Shown piece by piece: positions 1 to 10,524 of a stretch of DNA of 34,194 bases. The position numbers were made by a program, and so were the translations under genes. Below the pieces are notes generated by a model. It was not told where the DNA came from. It made no database searches and saw only the letters and a list, made by a program, of their open reading frames with translations. How positions within the stretch are numbered: position 1 is the stretch's first letter; each line of letters begins with the position of its first letter. This stretch comes from Candolleomyces eurysporus (Eukaryota; Basidiomycota; Agaricomycetes; Agaricales; Psathyrellaceae), in NCBI GenBank assembly GCA_027579435.1, contig JANBPK010001549.1, forward strand, positions 1 to 34,194, read 5' to 3'.

Positions 1-372
1 GTGGTCGCTGAAGGCCGGGGGTGGGAGTACATGGTTCTGAGAGGCGGTGGCAGCGTACATGGTACGCCTCGCATCGCCCAGACCGTTATTTGTATATTTA
101 GTAGGCCGTCGGGAACATACGAGGAGGAGGAGCAGAGGCGAAAAAAGAGACAGCCGAGTAGGAGCCGGGGATTCACAGGATATAATTCTCGTCCTAATTA
201 ACTTCGCACCAGTTCAACACAATTCGCTACACGCCCACCTGACCTCGCTTCCAATCCCCATCAAGATTTCTCCGTTGCTCCCATTCACCTTATATTTCCA
301 TATTCCAGCTGTATTCTGCCTAAGTATTCTACATAGTCTACTGGACCCTGTATCAGTCCTTTTCGTCAATCC
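1..372. other. left-edge spacer, no gene recognised
   Basis: This stretch lies beyond the stop codon of PRS and must contain its 3' untranslated region. From about 200 to 360 the plus strand is rich in pyrimidines. Open frames here, such as the one at 47-376, have no recognisable domain and an unconvincing composition. A gene to the left of the window may reach into it, but nothing supports that directly. Confidence 0.4.
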
Positions 373-1757
373 CTAGTACGGCACTTCGTGGAACAGCTTC
401 GAGACACTCTCCCCGTAGTGGCTCCGTCGGATAACCTCCCCCAGCACCTTCCCAATGTCTATCACCTCGATCTTTTTGCATGCCGCCTGGTTCTGGTGTT
501 GGGGCAGCGTGTTCGTCACAATCAGCTTCTCCAGCGTGCTTTCCTCCACGGCCTTCAGAGCACTCCCGCTTAGAATCCCGTGTGTTACAAACGCAAACAC
601 CTTCGTAGCACCCGCTTCCGAGAGATGTGATGCCGCCAAGCAAAGTGTCCCACAGGTGTCAGCCATGTCATCAACGAGGATCGCGATCTTGTCCTTCACG
701 TTGCCAACAAGCACCATTCGCGAAACCTCGTTCGCCNTTTTTGCGCTCCTTGTGGAAAAGTGCGAAATCCACTCCAAGGCGGTCCGCAATTGACGTAGCC
801 CTGCGCAACGCCCACAACCCGTTGTTTAGCTTTCCTGTCGGAGTTTCGAGAAGCGCTTCCTTACCGTTTCGCTCCTCCTGCATCGGGCGAGACAATCACC
901 ACGTCTTTAAGGTCAAAGTGCGTGCGAATGTATAGGATGATAGACGGCTCTGCGTACAACTGCATCCGGATATTCCAAATGGCATGGTCAGATCAACGCC
1001 CACAAGATTCAATCTCGCAGAAACACTCACACTGACGTCGACAAGGAGGAGAGCAGGAATGTTCAGTAGGTAGGGAGCCATAGCTACTTTAATTGGAACT
1101 CACTTGTCGACGGGCACGTCAAAGAACCCTTGGATCTGCGATGCATGCAAATCCATGGTCTACATTGATGCAATTTTGTCATTAACTTAAACATCAGTCA
1201 AAGCAGCACTACTCACAATGACATGGTCGCACCCTGATTTTTGGATCATATTGGCCACGAGCTTCGCAGTGATAGGAGCTCGACTTTTATCCTTCTTGTC
1301 TTGTCTGGCATAGGGGAATAATGGAATGACTGCAGTAATTCGCTTCGCACTTGCAATCTTGCAAGCATGGATCATGATGCAGAGCTCCATAAGAGCCGTA
1401 TTGACGGCCCCACACCCCGTATTGATAATGTACACATCGTCCTCTCGGACGGATTCGTGAATCGTTACTGTTGTTTCTCCGATAGCACTGCGGGTGACTT
1501 CGGCCTTTCCAAGGGGTAGTCCAATTCTGCAGCAGCACGGAAGTGGATCAGAGGAATGCAGGGCAGGCAATGGTCATAGCACAGGTACCGTCGTGCAATG
1601 ATTTCTGCAAGCTCAGGATGGCTAGTTCCTATGAGAAGAACCGTGGAAGGGAGCGGAGAAGAATTGAAGCATCGTTAGCTCTCGCCCAGAAGAACCCCAG
1701 ACAGGGTGGCTCAGAGTGCGCACCTGCGAAGACCTTGATTCCGCTTCCTGTCAGCAT
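373..1757 (-). CDS. PRS: ribose-phosphate pyrophosphokinase (PRPP synthetase)
   Basis: Makes PRPP from ribose 5-phosphate and ATP for purine, pyrimidine, histidine and tryptophan synthesis in the cytosol. Exons on the minus strand are 1757-1724, 1628-1589, 1526-1217, 1159-1104, 959-865 and 800-373, giving about 320 residues, the usual family length. Family signatures seen are [36 protein letters not shown] and the PRPP-binding loop [10 protein letters not shown]. The start is the ATG just before the conserved IKVFAG strand. Two frame problems occur. The N at 737 sits inside ERKKANEVSR, and removing it restores the frame. Exon 4 to exon 5 is one base short for the expected VD(K/N)LYAEP. Both look like sequencing errors, not a broken gene. 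Which paralogue it is (fungi carry several) cannot be told from here. Confidence 0.93.
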
Positions 1758-3632
1758 GATGTTAGCTCAGTAGTGTATAGAGGTTCAGAGTTAGGCAATG
1801 TCCATAGGATGAGTATTAGAATACAACGAGAAGGAAAGAAAGGTAATGCAAACAGGGGTCTGGATGAGACGGTCGTAAAAAACTTGTTAATAGCGGAGTT
1901 CGATAAGATTAGCAGTCACATGAATGCCGTGGGAAGGGCGGGATCGGCGCTCATTGGCGCTTGCCCACCGCGACCTTCGACATAAGGATAACAAACTCGT
2001 AAAGGGTTGCTGGCNGGGGTGTAAAATCTCTACAGTATTGACTCCTGAGGGTATAAGGACGACAGTACTGTACTGGAGGGTTTCGGTGCGTGGACTCGGA
2101 ACTAGAGGATTTTCGAGGCCAATTACGCGAGGCCGGAGGCCGCTCCAATGCGAACTGGGTGATACCGAACCGATTCACTCGAGTTCGCCCGTATGTCATG
2201 TCCGTTTCACTTTCTGCGAACCGTCCAAATTGCCGAGGCCTAGATTGATCTTCCAACACGCTGAAAGCAATTGCAGCCATGCAGATACCGTTTCAAGAAT
2301 GTTATTGTTCCACACTTTTGAAAACTCCTCAGAGCCCTCCTCCGTCTTTCGAGGATGATTGATGCGTCGATGACCGGCGACCCCAAGGATGGCACTACGA
2401 ACATCGCACCCGAATTTGTGCGGCGCTATTAGTAGACACTTAAGAGCGCTAACGCTATCTCCACTACCTCTGCTTGCGCTCCGCTTCTCCTCGGCCAGGA
2501 AGAGATTTGGAGCTCGATATTCGTCGCAGTTCGCTGCCCTTCATCATCGCAACAGTTTCGTGTCGTGTCAGAAGGGTCCTGCGCCAAATACCCACCCAGC
2601 CAAGTCACCCGCCCCTGCTGGCCAGCACAGCGCTTGTCATTTTCTTGTTCTTTCTTCATTCCACAATCGGCTATAGTGGAGAGGCAGGTGGAGCACGTCG
2701 CGTATGATGCTTCCGAGAGCTCGTGGCGTCACATGCGAGACACCGGGACGGTGTAAACTGCATAACATTCAACCTGTCCACGTCAAGATAAGGTCAAAAG
2801 ACATAGTCTGTCACAAGCATCAAGCGGCCATGTTGAGAGCCTGCCGCAACCCGCAACCGAACTTGGAACGAGACCCATACCTGGTAACTGCAGACGAAGT
2901 GCTTCAACGCCAACTTGGAGATATATCCAGAATTTGTAAACGAAAGGCGCTTTCTTGCAACCGAAAGATCGCTGACCGACAACTTACCCTCGGTCGAGCC
3001 GGTATGTCTGTTCACGTTCACCATAACGTATTCCCGCAGTTAATTTTTCCCTTGAAGGGTGTCAGGGTCTAGTCCAGACATCCATGAGAGATGATCAGAC
3101 GTATCTTCATCTCGAACAAAACTTTAATATGTACATCGTGAACCCCAAGATGCGGTCTGCACGCACCCCACACCCCCATCTCATATACAATCGTTGACGG
3201 ATTCCCTCGAGGCGTAAAATTCACATAACTATGTATCCATTTCGAGATGTGTCAAAACCTTCTCGAGCTCCCTGAAGGCCGTGAATCACGTCAATGAACA
3301 ACAACTTCAACTGGATGTATTTGATACACAGACTATGGGGACTAGATCGAGATACACAAGTTTAGACTACAACAAATTTTGTGGAGGTCCACCACAAGCT
3401 AGTACGATCGATAGGCTAAATGAGAGGGGGGGGAACGGTGCAAAGGCAAACGAACGCAAGGTGTGTGTTTACTAAAACTCAAAGAGGGTGGGAATGAACG
3501 GCACACAGAGGGAGAAGGAAAAAGAGAAAAACAAAATCGATGATACTACGGATGGCCGCGTTTACGTCGTCATTATCAACCATGGGTCCACAGGTATATG
3601 GTAAACATTAAGCGCATCGAAAATTTGTTCAC
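1758..3632. other. gene-poor spacer of about 1.9 kb
   Basis: No open frame here matches a family I know. The longest, at 2704-3072 on the plus strand, is rich in Arg, Lys, His and Cys and looks non-coding. The left end should hold the PRS promoter and the right end the DCP2 3' untranslated region. It contains an N at 2015 and a run of eight G near 3426. It is by far the longest empty stretch in a window where spacers are otherwise usually 100-600 bp. Confidence 0.5.
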
Positions 3633-6084
3633 TTAAGCGCGAGTGAACTGAGAGTCCTGTGCATTCGGAACAAAACTTGAGGTGGTCGAGTTGAGAATAG
3701 CCAAAAGGGACTCCGCAGTCTGGTTCGAGGAGGCTGGTTGCACTGCGGAGAAGGGACGAGGACCTGGAACAGCGTGAGCCAAGGGATGGGGATGGAAATG
3801 ACCGGGAAGTTGAGGTGGAGGTCCTGGGATAGGTTGCATCACAGGTGGCGGCGGGCCATAGGAATAAGACGCATTGCTGGGGAAGGCAGCGGAAGGGTAT
3901 GGATGAGGCATGGCTGGGCCCGGTGGCGGTGGAGGGCCTACTCCTGAACGATTATTGTTGATCAGCGAGAGCAACTGGTTGTGATTCATGCTGGCACTTC
4001 CTGGAGAGGAATGGAAGCCAGTTCGATGTACGGCTTGACTGGTGCGTGATCTAATAAACGGATCATGACTTGGCTGTGAATAGGTGCTTGCAAAATGAGG
4101 AGGTAGAGCAGGCATGACACGCGGAGCATTAGAGTGAAATGAATTGAGCATCCTTGGATCCGGCAAAGGGGGCAGGTTTGGTGGAGGGCCAGTGGGCGTA
4201 TACGGCATCCTATTGCCCAACTTTGGAGTCATTCTGGCCGACTCATTCGCTACTGTCTCGAGAAGAGAAAGTTGCTGAAGCCGTCGAGCAGAGGTGCCTT
4301 CGGCAGCTATAGGGCGTGCAAGGTATGGGGAAATATCCGCGACTGATGACTTCCTGAATGTAGCGGAAGTTGGAGAAGTCGGGGGACTGGTGGTTGATTG
4401 CACAGTCGCGGCTCGCTGATCAACTTTGGCTTCACTTGTGCTAGTAGTCTTGGCAGCGTGAGCGCTACTAGCAACAGCAATTTGAACATTGGGCGCTGAT
4501 GAACCTTCAGAGGAAGTGGATACAGTGACAGTCGTTGTCGTATGATTTGAGGTATCGATAGAGTCTGATGAGACCTGCAAGTCCAACTTCGCTGGCGTGC
4601 TTCGTGCTGCATTGTCGGATGGGACCGTTATCGAACTTACGGTCTGAGTTGCAGATGCCGAGACAACGGGGTTCGTGACAGTGGGGAGAGTGGTTTCCTC
4701 CGGGACAGACTTCAGACTCTTTTCACTTTCTTGGGGGACGGAAGCCGAGAGCGTCAATCCAGAAAGCAACCGAGCGAAATGAGGATCTAATGCATTGGTC
4801 GAGAGCAATGCATTCGCCTGTTCTCCCGCTATTTGAGGAACGAAGGCAGGGGTGGATTCGCTATACTGAGGTGACGGTGTTTGAGGACCGCCATTATCAA
4901 GCGACGATGACTGTGAACTCGAGTCCTGGAGTGTATCAGACTCTGTCGTCGACGGTTGAACATCGTTTGAAGCAGACGGTGAAGACTTTGTAGATGTTTG
5001 CGATTTGCGGCCCTTCCGAGGTTTATTCGAATTGACGAAGCCCTTGAGGGGGCTGACGATTGCGTTACAACTCGTTCCAAGGCCAAAAAATGAGACTTAC
5101 GCAACGAAGGGTGCGATGAGGTAGAATTTTCCTGGAACTTGTTTGTTTCGACGCCACGTCGGAAGATCGGTCAACTTGAACCATTCGATTTTCTGAACGG
5201 ACGAATAAGGAAGGATTTAAGGTGGGATGGTCGTCGAGCAACGTACACTAATCTCCTTCCGTGTCTTTGTCCTGAAAGGATAGTCTTCTGGCACGCCGGG
5301 AACAATAAACAACGTTATCCGCTGACCATTGTTCGTGGTTTCGATGAAGTGCTCTGGGTTTATCTTGCCGGCGAGGTTGTAGCCGGTCTCTTCAAGAACC
5401 TTAGCAGCAGGGCATAAGCTTAGCAACAAAAGAGACGCAGTGCGCTCACCTCTCGAACAGCACAGTCCGCCTTGGGCTCTGTCTCGTTGATCTTGCCTTT
5501 GGGGAACCCCCACCCCGATGACGATTTCCACCCCTTCACAAGCACACACTGAACGGTGATGAGTACTCGGATCAGACTTCTCAACACGGTTCGAATACCT
5601 TGTCCCACGTCTCGTTCAACATTATGGCCCCGCAGACTGGCACGAGAGTCTTGTACTGCATGAACTTCTCGAACGCTTCTTCGTGGTTCCAGTGTTGGAG
5701 TATGGGGCAGGCTGCGAACATCATGGCGGTGAACTTTTTCAGAGGTAGTGAATGACAGTTGCGGTTCTCTTCTCTGATAAAGTCTTCATAGAACCAGTGA
5801 CTGGCAACAATGTTGAGAATTCAACCGAAATTGAACTAAAAAGAGCGTACGCCTGTTCTACTTGGAAGCAAACCCGTTCTAGTGATGCAAGCTCTTCGTC
5901 TGGAAGGTTGAGAATGAAGCGACTGGCCAATTGGTTAGCCAAAAACCCTCTGGTTGTGATGACGAGAGAATTACCTGGAAAGGTCCTCCAGAATTTCCTC
6001 CTCGGTGGCGTCCTTATAGGAGAATTGCTGGTGAGGAGCTCCAGCGGCGGCTGAGATCTCGGGCGATGACTGCGGCGAGACCAT
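3633..6084 (-). CDS. DCP2: mRNA-decapping enzyme subunit 2 (Nudix hydrolase)
   Basis: Removes the m7G cap from mRNA, committing it to 5'-3' decay in P-bodies. Exons are 6084-5975, 5922-5851, 5800-5599, 5548-5450, 5399-5247, 5192-5101 and 5052-3633, giving 715 residues in a closed frame. Residues about 37-128 are the Dcp2 Box A regulatory domain ([26 protein letters not shown]), which binds Dcp1. The Nudix box spans about 146-168 and ends REVLEETGY with the metal-binding glutamates. Box B follows ([12 protein letters not shown]). The last roughly 470 residues are disordered and rich in Ser, Thr and Pro, with a strongly Pro-rich stretch and several short leucine-rich helices ([30 protein letters not shown]). 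Those resemble the helical leucine-rich motifs that bind Edc3-type Lsm domains. Identity is very secure. Confidence 0.97.
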
Positions 6085-6402
6085 AATATATGGGAGGTGC
6101 AATGAGGGTCTTTACTGTAGAGGGAGCAGCGAGGTCAAACAAGAAGGATTGTTAGCGGTAAAGAGGAAGTCTTAGCAATTGTAACAGTGAGAGATTGCTG
6201 CAACAAACGAAAGAGGACAAGCCACGCAGTCACGTGGTGAGTAGCCACCTTTAGGGCAAGGCTGGGCAAGGTCATCGCGGAAGAATCACAAAGCCGTTCT
6301 CCCCATAGATTCTGAAGAACCATACATGTTCATAGGCTAGGCAAGACGACATAGTACATAATTTACAAAACATGAATATCATAGAGATGAACTTGGAATA
6401 AT
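6085..6402. other. spacer between INCENP 3' end and DCP2 start
   Basis: Both flanking genes run leftward, so this spacer holds the INCENP 3' untranslated region and the DCP2 promoter. The only clear element is the E-box at 6230-6236. No coding potential was seen. Confidence 0.5.
6230..6236 (+). promoter_or_regulatory. TCACGTG E-box upstream of DCP2
   Basis: A full GTCACGTG match to the RTCACRTG consensus of Cbf1-like bHLH factors lies about 146 bp upstream of the DCP2 ATG. One of four such boxes in promoter regions of this window. Function is inferred from the motif only. Confidence 0.4.
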
Positions 6403-9400
6403 TTACTTGAATCCCATGCGAACTGCGTACTCCTTCTCCTCCTGGACAGTGAGGCGGTCAGTCCCAGTCCAGTTTGCGGAAGACGTTCGTGCCCTAAAGC
6501 GGCTAGTTCTCGTCTTGAAAATCTCCTCCATCCTCAGCGGACGGACAGCACCGAAAATATCATCAGGATTGATGGTACTTTGCTGCCTGAGCGCTTCTTT
6601 GAGTTCTGGCGACTGAGCCCAATTGGGAGGATCGTACGTCCTCGGTCGGTCCTCATCTTCCGAATCGGAATATTCGCTGTTGATGTCGGGAAGTTCGATG
6701 CTTTCGCTGGGAACGAGCTGTTCAGACTGCTTCGCTGCCTGGATTTGTGCTTTCGCGCGAGCCGCCATTTGTTCTTGAAGGAAGTGAGAAGGCTGGCCGA
6801 GTTCGTCTTCGGTCATTGCTGGAGCCTTAGCCTTGCCCTTGCTCGAGGAGGACGGCGCAAATTTGGGTAGCTTAGATGCCTCAGCGGGTTTCATTGAGGG
6901 TCCTGGGATAGGTTGGCTCGATCCTCCTTGCTTAGCAGCTCCCGAAGGCTTTGGAATCGGCTTCAAGTGAGACTTGTTCAAGCTAGACACAGAATTCGTC
7001 TTCTTGAGCTCGGGCTTCTTCTCAATCTGCGGCTTCTTCTTGGCCTGGACATCCTCCTCCTGAGAGGAAAGTCAGCATGGGACACAAAACTGAACTCGGC
7101 AGAACTAACCTTCTTAGCTGGGGTAGGCTTGATAATCGGCCGTTTGTCAGTTTGTTCTTCCCTCTCCCGCTTACGGCGCTCCATCTCATCCTTCATCTTC
7201 TGTTCCTCTTCCATCTGCTTGGCCTTTTCCTCTTCCGCCTTTCTCTGGATAGCCTGTTGCCGCCTGATTTCCATCTCCTTCAGCCGTGCGGCCTTCTTAT
7301 CGGCTTCCTCCTGTTGCTAAATCATTGAGTCAGCATACNAAAAAAATTTGACGAAGAACAATGGTGGAACTACCTTCTTCGCCGCAGCTGCAGCCATGCC
7401 CAGAACTTTCTTGACCTCAGGCTGCTTCTTCTTGCCATTACCCCAGGCATTACTGAAGAGTTTCGAAGCCTGGTTAAGGAATCCGCCTTGTTGTGGTTGG
7501 GATTGGGATTGGGATTGGGAAGACGATGATGAGGCCATTGACAATTGGCTTTGAGGCCTGAACGACTTGTTCTACTCCAAGTCAGTAAACATCTCAACAT
7601 CAATGCCGGCGAGTGGCTTACCTCAACGGGCGCGGATGCCTTCGCATTCCCGAGCACCATCTCTGCCAATTCTTTATCTTGGCTCACAACTTCCTCTAGG
7701 TCTTCATCCTGTTGGTCTCGCTCCATATTGAATTCGAACGCCCCAGGAATATTGCTCGTCTCATCCTCCTTAGGTTCCCCAGGAGCTGCCACATTCCGGA
7801 GTGACGACGTCGTCTTTTCCGAACCGAAGTGACCCGTATCACCGCCCCTTTGGCTCTGGGAAGGTAAAGTACTCCATGTCATACTGTCTTCCTTGCCGTT
7901 AAATGTCCACTGTACGCCTGCCGCCAATTTCTCATCCATTGGCCAGCTATCGTCCTCGTCACAGACCATTTGTTGGTCATGCTGCGTTTCGAAGCCGCTG
8001 GTGTTGGTATATTCCGTATCCTGGGTCGTCGGCACCCATGCAGGGACGTCGTCATCATCATCGAATAAGCGCTGCGATTGCGACTGAATGCTTTCCATCG
8101 TTGACTGCGCGGAAAGTGGCTTCGCACTCGGAGCTGTGAACGCTCGAGGAGATGATAAACCGAGAGTAGCCGAATACACGGATTGAGGCGGGGCCTGGAA
8201 GGTGTACTCTTTGAACGCTGGAGGAGAAGGCAAGGGTCGAGTACCAGGAAGAGGGGCAGGTGGAACAAATACTGGCATGGGTTTGTTAAATACCGGACCT
8301 GTTGGGATTGTAAAGCTTGAAGACGGAGCGGGAGCTGGAGGGGACTGAGGAGGGGTGGTACTGGTACTCTCGCGCTTTGACTGATTTTCCTGCTTTTGGC
8401 GCGGGGGTGAAAACTGGAAGGGTCGTTCTGGAGCTTTGTGTTTTTCCTTGACACGACCTTCAGCTGGGAAGAGGTCCGTGAGGGTCATGGGAGGAGGGTG
8501 AGAGGAGGCCTTTGGTTCAACGTCCATCTTCTCGGGCTGAGTCCGCTGAGGGGATGCCTTCGGCGGCACCAATGATTCTTCATGATGATTTCGTTCGGCA
8601 ATCCTGGCTTCAGCTGCTGCCTTTGCTTCGGCGATGGCGTTTACAACAGACACTCCCGAGTTAGACTTAGTTATCGTCTTCCCGACAAGTCCCTCGACGG
8701 TCTTCTTCAAACGATCCAGAACTCCAGGTGAAGTTTGCGGTTCTGGAGTCGATTTCGCAGGGGGTGAAACGGAAGAAGGCGGTTTGGTCTCGGAATCTGA
8801 CGATTTAGACGAAGGCGTATCACCGTCGGTGTGTTTGGCGACCTTTGATTTCCGCTCCTGGTCATTGAGGTGCGGGCCGAGGGCATCGACATCCCCACTC
8901 TTGCGCTTGGAGCCAGGTGCCGAGCTTCGTCCCGGCTCAGGGAGGGCAGCGAAAACGTTGCTAGGGGCCTTCTTCGCAGTCATATCTAGTGCTTTAACCT
9001 CCCTCGCCTTCATGAGCCAGGATGTTCTCTTCCCAGCCGGGTTACCAGGAGTGGCCCCGCCCATAAGAGTAGCTCCTACAGAAGGGTCCCGCGCAGAGCG
9101 AATCGACTTTCGCAGCGTCATCGGTTCTGGAAGCGAGGGTATCGCTAATGAAACCGTCTTGTTAGATGAATCCGCGTCCCGCAAAGGAACCCGCATATCC
9201 ATGACTTCGGTAAAATCAAGGGGGCCCATCGTATGACCTGTATCTGTTGGCTCAGTTTCGGGAGGAGGAGACGTTTCAATGTCCATATCATCGTCCTCTG
9301 GTTCGGGAGACCCTTGGCGTGAGTCGTTGCCTGCCGTGTCTGTCACCTTCGCTGGGAACGTGGGCGAGAGTGGGGTAGCTTGAGCAGACTGGTAGTCTGA

Positions 9401-10281
9401 AGGGGTGTTGATAGGTACGGAGTGGAACGAAGCATCTCGTTCAGGTGTTCCGTCTTCACTATCATTATCTTCTTCTTCGGAAGCGTCCGCTTTGGTCTCC
9501 TCAGCGACTGCCACCGGAACAGCCGTGGGCAGGGACGGTTCTAGGGTAGGTCTAGGAGAAGGGGCCTTGGGCAGAGGGGGCTCTGGGGAGAGAACAGTGG
9601 GTCGGATTGATGCACGGCTTCTTTCAGCAGGCTCGTCGTCTTCCGCAATCACTGAAAGATTCGCCTGTTCCAGATGCGCCGGGCTCAAGTGGTCATTCAG
9701 GGACACGGGGGTTTCAACTTGCGCAGTGGCAAGAGACGAGGGGGCTTCTGCGAGAGGATTCAATGGAGTTTGGATGTCGCTTAGGATCGGTCTGCTCTCT
9801 TTGAGCTTCAGGTCTGACGGCGGGGACAGTTCCGGTTTCTTGCTGTGCGATTCGAGGACAGGAGGTGCTTTAGCGCTTGTTGTCTCTTGGGGTGGTGCGT
9901 TTTCATCAACTGAAGGACCCTATACCCATGTTTCTTCAGTAAAATTCAGAGGGAATATATAGTGCCGCAATAATACCAGAGAGAAGACAATCGGATTTCC
10001 CAGCTTGGAGGCCAATTTAGGCTTCTTCCCAACTATCTTGCGGCGACCGGGAGTCTTGACAAGTTCGATGAGGGGGCTGCTCAATGGTAAGCACATTTAC
10101 TAGATCGCCGACGCAGGAAATCTTACTCCTGCTTGGTTCCGGAAAGGATGTTGTCGAGATAATCATCCAAGAACAGAAAGCCTTGGGTGTGAACCTGCTG
10201 TTGGAAGAATTCACGGCCGGAGTCATTGGCCATGTTCAGTCGGATAGAGTTTGACCATTGCAGCAGATTTGTCTGTGCCAT
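6403..10281 (-). CDS. INCENP: inner centromere protein (INCENP/Sli15), chromosomal passenger complex scaffold
   Basis: Scaffold that binds and activates Aurora kinase (Ipl1) and targets it to centromeres and the spindle. Exons are 10281-10127, 10079-9977, 9919-7622, 7571-7374, 7316-7110 and 7059-6403, giving 1205 residues. The C-terminal IN-box (ending WTGTDRLTVQEEKEYAVR) carries the TSS motif at about 1179-1181, the Aurora phosphorylation site known in the family. Before it lies a highly charged helix (exon 5, rich in KAEEEKAKQMEEE-type repeats), the family's single alpha-helix or coiled coil. The short N-terminal segment fits the Survivin/Borealin-binding region, ending in VKTPGRRK. The middle 760 residues are disordered, rich in Pro, Ser and acidic residues. 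The N at 7339 falls in an intron. The exon 2 acceptor (TTGAG, then C) is atypical but the only one that keeps the frame. Confidence 0.93.
7497..7520. repeat. TTGGGA hexanucleotide tandem repeat in INCENP
   Basis: About four perfect copies of the 6-bp unit lie in INCENP exon 4. On the coding strand they encode alternating Ser-Gln pairs (SQSQSQSQ). The copy number is a likely site of slippage between strains. Confidence 0.8.
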
Positions 10282-10524
10282 GTCGAATAACGCCCTGTCG
10301 CTGGGTGGGCTCGCTGAGGAGGTGAGGTCGCGAGTGTTTGTGTTCAACGAATGACACGGAACTTTTGTTTGGTTACTGGACGCGTTCCAGCACGTGATCG
10401 TGCTCGTTCCCTATTTCTCACGGCTATATCCATCTCTGACGTAATTGTCCGGACCAGCCGACAGTGCAGCACAGACTCAGAGCAAACATGATGGACTCAG
10501 CACGTTTCTTCCCAAAGCCCCACC
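10282..10524. promoter_or_regulatory. shared divergent promoter of INCENP and the GRAM-domain gene
   Basis: Only 243 bp separate the two start codons, so the genes probably share control elements. An ACGCGT (MluI cell-cycle box type) lies at 10380-10385 and a CACGTGA E-box at 10391-10397, five bases apart. The first would suit G1/S-phase control of a mitotic gene such as INCENP. No clear TATA box was seen. Confidence 0.5.
10391..10397 (-). promoter_or_regulatory. TCACGTG E-box between INCENP and the GRAM-domain gene
   Basis: On the minus strand this reads ATCACGTG, a full RTCACRTG match. It is 110 bp from the INCENP ATG and 128 bp from the other start. Function is inferred from the motif. 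Confidence 0.4.

Noticed and set aside
47..376. Open frame of 109 codons at the left edge
   Set aside because: Composition is unlike a fungal protein, no domain is seen, and it ends at the PRS stop region.
7497..7520. TTGGGA repeat as an internal telomere-like tract
   Set aside because: Fungal telomeres are normally TTAGGG; this repeat is short, in a coding exon and encodes Ser-Gln.
8634..9236. Rightward open frame of 200 codons antisense to INCENP
   Set aside because: It lies wholly within a large INCENP exon, has no recognisable domain, and arises from the codon bias of the Pro/Ser-rich coding strand.
9405..9962. Rightward open frame of 185 codons antisense to INCENP
   Set aside because: Same reason; Ser/Gly-rich translation mirrors the opposite strand and it crosses an INCENP intron.
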